A DNA stretch of 64,000 nucleotides from Zygnema cylindricum (Eukaryota; Streptophyta; Zygnematophyceae; Zygnematales; Zygnemataceae), in NCBI GenBank assembly GCA_037447655.1, contig JBBHKE010001049.1, positions 62,001 through 126,000 on the forward strand, read 5' to 3'. Positions 60,501 to 64,000 of this stretch are shown one piece after another; positions within the stretch are counted from its first letter, which is position 1, and each line of letters opens with the position of its first letter. Made by a program: the position numbers and the translations under genes. Under the pieces are notes generated by a model. The model worked only from the letters and a program-made list of their open reading frames with translations. It was not told where the DNA came from and did no database searches.

Positions 60501-62744
60501 TTTGTATTAAGTCTTAGGGAGAAAACATGCTGGGACTTAAGATTTTTTTTAAGTGTATTATGTTTACAGTATGGTCTGTATTCGAATTTTGTTTGGAAAG
60601 AACCTTCGAGCGTATGAGTTTTACACTGCCCATCACTTCCAGTGTAAAGGAGTTATCAGTATTAGAGCGGAATTAGTATCAATAGTACTATTTTAGTGCA
60701 CACTGACATAGCTGATTTAAGCCCACTTGTTTAAATAGTGTTTTTAACACTATTTTATGACTTTTGGCCGAAAAAAGTCGTGACCGAGTTAATGCTATTA
60801 ACACTCATATCGATGGCAGTGAAGGTTTATGGTAACTTAATTGTTATAACATTGGAAATGTGGTGGTTATTGTCAAAACTCTTTCAAATGTTGCAGAACA
60901 AGATGAGGAGCTTGCTGGATTGGAATCCACTGTGAGCAGTACAAAGCATATTGCTCTCGCAATTAACGGAGAACTGGATCTCCATGCTCGTCTCTTGGTG
61001 CATTGATACTGTCTCCTTCCCTTCTTCCTCCGTTCGTTGTTGTTGTTACACCTCTCAATAGACTGTATCACACTTCTTTGCTGAAAGGTTTCTTTATGAA
61101 ATACGGAATTGACATTTGACTGAACAGATTTATCTAATCGTCATCTTTCTGTTCAAATTGGAATTTTCTGTATTGCTGTCAGTGATCAAAATGTAAAACA
61201 GGAAAATACAGCAGAACTGGAGAAAGTGAACCGAAAAATTGAAGTTTAAAATTATGATCAACTAAAACACAAATAACAAGTGTTTGATTTTATATTAAAT
61301 AGCAAACTAAAACGTTCTTTATTGGGCACAAATGGAATGGAGGAGAAATTGTCTCTGGATTACTATTTTTCTTATGATCTGTTATGTGGCTGTGATAATT
61401 ATTCTGCAAAATATACCTCAATTCGCTATTAGCGTTATTTCCGGTGCGAATGTTGTGAATGATTGTGAACCACGCGTGAAGAAAAAAATATTTTTTTATG
61501 TTCAGAGGGCAAAACAATCCGGACCATTAACGGTAATACCAATCCATGCTGTAGTTTGAATATGGGATATAAATTATCGTCAGTTTACATGTCAGTTTTC
61601 TCCTTTTGGGAAGTGCTCAACAGACAAATTTGTTGACACGGCCATTTTTTCGAGGCATTGTAAGTATTTGACTGGGTTTTGTCTTTTGTGATGATGAGTG
61701 TTTATGTTCTGGTTGGGTTTTGTCATTTGTAATGAGCAGGATCAATTGGATGGTGACGTCGAGTCTACAAGTTCAAGATTGAAGGTGAGTTGTCAACCTC
61801 GCTTTTGTTGGTGGAAAAAAAAACGGAGAGATAGAGGGAGAGAGGGAGAGGGAAGAGGGAGAGCGCGCAAGAGAGAGAGAAAGAGCGCTGAAATTTTGTT
61901 TCGGAAATGGGAGCATATCAAAAGCTGTTTGAGCACTTGTGAAAGTATTTGATTTTTACGAGTAAAATGTGGTATGACAATCGCTCAATGTGAATACAAT
62001 GTAAGATAAGGAGTATACTGTGGCCACATTTTCCTGCAAATCGCTCCACACTCTCACTCCCTCTCTCTGAGGGCCCCCTCCTTCCCTCCCTCTCTCCACC
62101 TTTCCCCCCTCCTTGCTCTTCACTTCCCCCCTCCCCCACCTCTCTCTCTCCCCTCCCGCCCTCCATCTTTTGCTTCTGAGTGAATATGTATAAATGCTTC
62201 GTTATTGGAATCAGGGATATTTTGCGAAAGCCATACAATCTGAGAGTTGACTAATTATTTGAATGTGCTTGCAAATTTCACTATCATCTTCAATAGGCGT
62301 ATGGTCAATGGCATCTTCTGGTCATTTTTTGGTCACGTTATGGTCTTCTTTTGGTCACATTACCACCTGACCAAAAGATGACCGAAACATGGCCAAAAGA
62401 TGACCAAACCATGACAAAAAGATGCCAAAAAGATGACCAAAACATGACCAAAAGAAGAGGTCAACCATGACCAGATGACCAAACCATGACCAAACCAAGA
62501 CCAAAAGATGACCAAAAATATGTAAGCGAGAATATGCCTTGTGTGGGCTTTATGTCAAAAGTATGACACGCTAGCATTAATGGTTGTTTTTATGGTTGTG
62601 GAAAAATTGCAGAATGCTCAAAAAAAATTGGTCGCGGTTTCAAAACGAGCGAACAAAACTTGCAACATGATTTACATTATGTTGCTTATCATAGGGATTG
62701 CGATTGTCCTCGTTGTACTCGTCAAACTGGCAAAAATATTTTAA
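57552..62744 (+). CDS. SYP5-type Qc-SNARE (syntaxin of plants 5), six exons
   Basis: Tail-anchored Qc-SNARE of the SYP51/52 (syntaxin-8-like) group, which acts in prevacuolar/vacuolar membrane fusion. Exons: 57552-57769, 58469-58570, 59719-59828, 60897-60997, 61740-61784, 62613-62744. GT-AG introns and phases agree, and the total is 708 nt, encoding 235 residues (plant SYP5 proteins are ~232). An N-terminal helical region (residues 1 to ~110) is followed by the SNARE motif (~142-205, beginning around MMREQDEELAGLES) and a C-terminal membrane anchor (~210-235). It matches plant SYP5 along its whole length. Odd point: residue 173 is His (CAT, 60983-60985) where SYP5 and other Qc-SNAREs have the zero-layer Gln. 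No frame breaks, so it is probably functional. Confidence 0.93.
57770..58468 (+). other. SNARE intron 1
   Basis: 699 bp, GTAAGT...TTGCAG, T-rich, interrupting codon 73 after its second base. No embedded gene. Confidence 0.8.
58590..59620. repeat. ~1-kb polypyrimidine tract in SNARE intron 2
   Basis: Intron 2 (58571-59718) is mostly C/T on the coding strand. It includes C-runs with CACCCTCC repeats (58795-58920), a (CCCT)n array of about 150 bp (58931-59080) and CTCCCC / TGTCCCC runs (59215-59335). The long open frames across it are compositional. The minus strand is G-rich and could form quadruplex or triplex structures. Confidence 0.92.
59844..60016. repeat. 42-bp tandem repeat in SNARE intron 3
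   Basis: Four copies starting at 59844, 59886, 59928 and 59971. The core is CTATTACTATTGTTTTTTTA followed by GGGTAGCTATATGTAATTG. The first two copies are nearly identical and the last two diverge. Just downstream, the palindrome ATTACTGGCCAGTAAT (about 60024-60039) and a near copy at about 60091 follow. Confidence 0.8.
60040..60896 (+). other. Remainder of SNARE intron 3
   Basis: AT-rich. It includes a partial palindrome AAATAGTGTTTTTAACACTA near 60735 that resembles intergenic DNA at 10340-10370, so part of this intron may be transposon-derived. No separate gene. Confidence 0.4.
61828..62522. repeat. Purine/pyrimidine blocks and GACCAAA repeats in intron 5
   Basis: Intron 5 (61785-62612) holds a GA-rich block (61828-61893), a CT-rich block (62042-62170) able to pair with it, and at 62300-62522 a cluster of ATGACCAAAA-type 11-mers. 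Inverted TTTTGGTCA copies on its left side (62318-62368) allow a hairpin. Confidence 0.75.
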
Positions 62745-62759
62745 ATCGGTTTTTGTGTA

Positions 62760-62765
62760 AATAAA
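62760..62765 (+). promoter_or_regulatory. Possible SNARE poly(A) signal
   Basis: AATAAA begins 16 bases after the stop codon. The position is close to the stop but acceptable. Plant signals are loose, so the assignment is tentative. Confidence 0.3.
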
Positions 62766-64000
62766 AATTTTGCAGTTTTTTTCGGGGCAGTATCGAATTG
62801 GACTGCGCTAATTACTAACGGAATTGCCGTTATGTACTACTTATTCTTAAAGAAGATTTAGAAAAGAATTCGTGAAGTATTGTAAGGACTTTTTCATGAT
62901 GGTGTAGTTGAGCTATCGGAAAAGCCAAAAGTTCGTAAAAGCCAAAAGATCTTGATGTGTATTGGTTCTTTGTTAGTCAATGCTGGCAATGTTTTGATAT
63001 GTATCGGTTCTTTTATAGGCTTTTGAGCCGTCCAAAAGAGAAAAGATTTTGATATGTATTATTACTTTTTGTTAGGCTTTTAACGTCCAAAAAGCGACAA
63101 GATGTATCGATTCTTCATTAGGCTTTTTTAGTGTATAAAATGTATGCTAGGCTGTGATTAAATTGACAATATAGTTGTCAGAAAATATTTTGGAGCCTAA
63201 TTTGGTACTGATTTTTATCACTTGACAAATTTAAAAACCAACTGGCAAATTTTGGTTGGCCTGGGGTTTAGATGAACAAAACTAGGTTTTTTGTGAAACT
63301 TATGTCTTTCTGAAAGCCCTAAAGGTTGAGTTTTTTATTTTAGTGACGTTAATCCAAAATGTGAGGCTCGGATATTATGATATTTTGACTTTGATGTGTT
63401 GAGATGTTGGTTTCAAATATTTTGATATATTGACTTCAGATATTTTGATGTTTCACACGTGTTGATGAAGTACTATTTTTTGTTTCTATGTGAGGGCGCC
63501 AGTTATTATTTAAACTATTGTTTTTTTTCTGTGTTATTGCCTTTTTCTGTTTTTTTGTTTGCATTTGCCTTTTTTGTTTTTTTTGCCCCTTTTTTTTCGT
63601 GTATTTGTTGTTTTAAACATATAGTTATGGAGAAAAAACTATATTATTTGAGTTTGAGTTTGTGAAAAAAATGACATATGGTGATTATTACTGATTCCTT
63701 GCAAGGGAGTAGTTATTTGCTGGTTATTTGTCGGTTTATTTTTCATTTTTCTTTGGGCTGTGTTTTCTTATAGAAGACGAGCAAATGTTCCCTTTTTTTT
63801 ATTTTTTTCTTTTCTCTTGTTTTTTCTTTTTCACTGTAATTTTTTTTGCGGTTTGGAAAGAAAGCTCAGTTAAAAAGTAGCATTTGTTTTTTTGAACATG
63901 TAACAAACCAAAAAGTTGACTTTAATGTGTGAATATTTATCAAAAAACCTTTTACTTCACCTCTTCTGCCTTTTGTTCAAAGGTACTTCCAATAACAGAC
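62766..64000. other. SNARE downstream region with weak repeats
   Basis: No gene seen. Three to four diverged ~55-60 bp repeats containing TTTTGATATGTAT and GTTAGGCTTTT lie at about 62940-63140. ATATTTTGA words cluster at 63370-63455, followed by T-rich DNA. Confidence 0.4.

Overview
This is a repeat-dense stretch of a green-plant-lineage nuclear genome. Two spliced single-copy genes can be read at its ends: a plant-type chloroplast ferredoxin-NADP+ reductase on the minus strand (1707-4646, nine exons) and a SYP5-type Qc-SNARE on the plus strand (57552-62744, six exons). Their exon joins were worked out here from splice sites and codon phase, and both give full-length proteins (371 and 235 residues). 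Plant-type FNR with a transit-peptide-like N-terminus, a SYP5-like SNARE, chromodomain Ty3 elements and long simple-repeat-filled introns point to a streptophyte. Low gene density would suit a large-genome charophyte alga or a non-seed plant, but the species cannot be fixed from this window.

Layout. 1-5000: FNR and its promoter. 5200-16800: intergenic DNA with small non-autonomous DNA transposons of three families (8-bp-TSD hAT-like, TA-flanked mariner-like, TAA/TTA-flanked PIF/Harbinger-like), a long inverted repeat and pyrimidine tracts. 17500-21690: tandem hairpin repeats, then on the minus strand a decayed intron-containing DDE transposase and an acidic ORF of unknown family. 22188-33092: two Ty3/gypsy chromovirus copies in direct orientation, the product of a segmental duplication, each followed by the first half of another acidic ORF. 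A 10-N assembly gap (27651-27660) lies between them.

33093-48523 is a 15.4-kb Ty1/copia composite. It holds two tandem copies of a 7.16-kb unit, each made of an LTR, a truncated gag, a 5'-truncated LTR and gag-pol, and it is closed by a terminal LTR. The composite is bounded by a 5-bp target duplication (GGTAT) and splits the acidic ORF, whose frame is in register on the far side (48524-48909). The copia primer-binding site matches the anticodon region of initiator tRNA-Met (half-tRNA priming), and its ATG is the apparent gag start.

49000-57500: more PIF-like elements, a ~31-bp minisatellite of about 0.9 kb, and a hAT-like MITE nested in a mariner-like MITE. 57552-62744: the SNARE gene, with a ~1-kb pyrimidine tract in intron 2 and a histidine where Qc-SNAREs carry the zero-layer glutamine. 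All retroelement and transposase reading frames are broken. The only intact genes seen are the two cellular ones.
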